This document shows, piece after piece, positions 63,230-64,000 of a stretch of DNA of 64,000 bases. Source of the DNA: Acanthosepion pharaonis (lineage: Eukaryota > Mollusca > Cephalopoda > Sepiida > Sepiidae); assembly GCA_903632075.3 (NCBI GenBank), contig CAHIKZ030000029.1, positions 1,253,501-1,317,500 on the forward strand, given 5' to 3'. Position 1 is the stretch's first letter. Every line of letters starts with the position of its first letter. Made by a program: the position numbers and the translations under genes. The notes under the pieces were generated by a model. That model searched no databases. It saw nothing but the letters and a program-made list of their open reading frames with translations, and was not told where the DNA came from.

Positions 63230-63720
63230 ACCCATTCAGAAATATCTTGGTTGATTTTGTTTGGCGGTATGTCAAACTCTATGGATTTTTTAATGCCGAA
63301 ATCTAAATATTTTGAACACAATTGTATGCCTTCAACTACAGATAAAATGTATATTTAGTCATTTTAATATAAATATTTATTGTTGGTTGGTTGATATTGT
63401 TTAGCGGCATATCAATCTCTGTGGGTTATTTAATGCCGAAATCTAAATATTTGGAATGCAATTTTATGGCTTCAACTAAATATATTTTGAACGCAGTTGT
63501 ATGCCTTCAACTATAGATAAAATGTATTGTTCGTCAGTTTAATATAAATATGTATTGTTGGTTGGTTGATTTTGTTTAGCGGCATATCTAAACATTGCCG
63601 AAATCTTAATATTTTTAGAACAAATTTATGGCTTCAACTAAATATATTTCGAAAGCAATTGTATGTTTTCAACTACAGGTAATATGCTGTTTTTGGTATA
63701 AAATATATTGCTGGTCATAG
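63230..63720 (+). repeat. Longer parental form of the 79-bp repeat (~170-200-bp units)
   Basis: Three units contain the 79-bp core (GTTTAGCGGCATATCAATCT, TTATTTAATGCCGAAATCTA). Extra text lies between cores: TTGTATGCCTTCAACTACAG, ATAAAATGTATTG and TTTAATATAAATATGTATTG. The right edge of the clean array (62236-62300) has the same extra text, so the 79-bp array probably expanded from part of this longer unit. Confidence 0.75.
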
Positions 63721-64000
63721 TTGGTAATTTTAACTATTCTCTACATACAACAAGAGAGGTAACACAGTTTCAGTGGCTAAGGCAATACTGCCACCTCTGG
63801 CGCCACCATCAGCTTTTGCCACCGGACAGGGTATTGTTTTTGTATACGTGTCATTCGCTTGCGATTTCATTTTACAACTGCAACTGAAATAAATATGTAT
63901 TGCTGGTTAATTCACTATAATCATGTATTGTTGGTGCATTTAATATAAATGCACTGCCGATAATATCTATTCTGCTATATTTATCCCAAAAATGCAACTT
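63721..64000. other. Intergenic end of window
   Basis: TGTATTGCTGGTTAATTCAC and TTGTTGGTGCATTTAATATA echo the longer 79-bp-repeat units; otherwise nothing is recognised. Confidence 0.45.

Overview
The window looks like intergenic or heterochromatic DNA from an animal with a very repeat-rich, AT-rich genome, most plausibly a cephalopod mollusc (octopus-like). The basis is long (TA)n, (CA)n and (GATA)n/(TATC)n tracts, a TTAGGG-type repeat block, many tRNA-derived SINEs, decayed RTE-like and CR1/Jockey-like LINEs, a Tc1-type transposase relic and Helitron-like elements. The species is an inference from repeat style, not a database match. I found no credible host protein-coding gene. Every long open frame is a microsatellite or minisatellite read-through, or a decayed transposon fragment.

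Layout. 0-9.3 kb: microsatellites, a SINE relic, a 100-bp higher-order minisatellite (1.66-3.0 kb), a 1.2-kb degenerate TTAGGG-like block (3.44-4.65 kb), TATC arrays, a 33-bp minisatellite bounded by 116-bp direct repeats, and a duplicated decayed ORF. 9.3-14.2 kb: an array of about 20 tRNA-Ser-like pseudogenes interrupted by a Helitron-like element. 14.5-15.6 kb: a 27-bp minisatellite. 17.1-21.0 kb: a scrambled ~79-bp satellite whose clean, oppositely oriented counterpart lies at 61.2-62.25 kb. 23.6-30.2 kb: GATA and TA arrays, hairpin elements, a solo LTR, LINE relics and a tRNA-type SINE. 30.4-38.2 kb: SINE and LINE relics, including an RTE-like LINE split cleanly by a Helitron-like insertion. 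39.1-41.1 kb: a tRNA-Gln-like tandem array next to a dead Tc1 transposase. 42.5-43.6 kb: a polypyrimidine tract. 45.7-47.15 and 57.9-59.6 kb: an inverted pair of LTR-like blocks. 47.2-49.8 kb: two SINE families that carry hammerhead ribozyme motifs. 51.5-52.9 kb: TATC arrays and a hairpin. 54.8-57.7 kb: LINE relics and a 5S rRNA/tRNA composite SINE. 60.8-64 kb: LINE RT relics and the 79-bp satellite.

There is no operon-like gene logic here; the window records mobile elements acting on one another. The most notable elements are (i) a tRNA-headed SINE carrying a complete-looking minimal type-I hammerhead ribozyme (47312-47358, and inverted at 49031-49077), (ii) a 5S-plus-tRNA composite SINE head (56.2-56.4 kb), (iii) two Helitron-like elements with TC...CTAG ends inserted between A and T, one proven by the LINE reading frame it splits, and (iv) a hairpin-headed element with a 14-15-bp target-site duplication.
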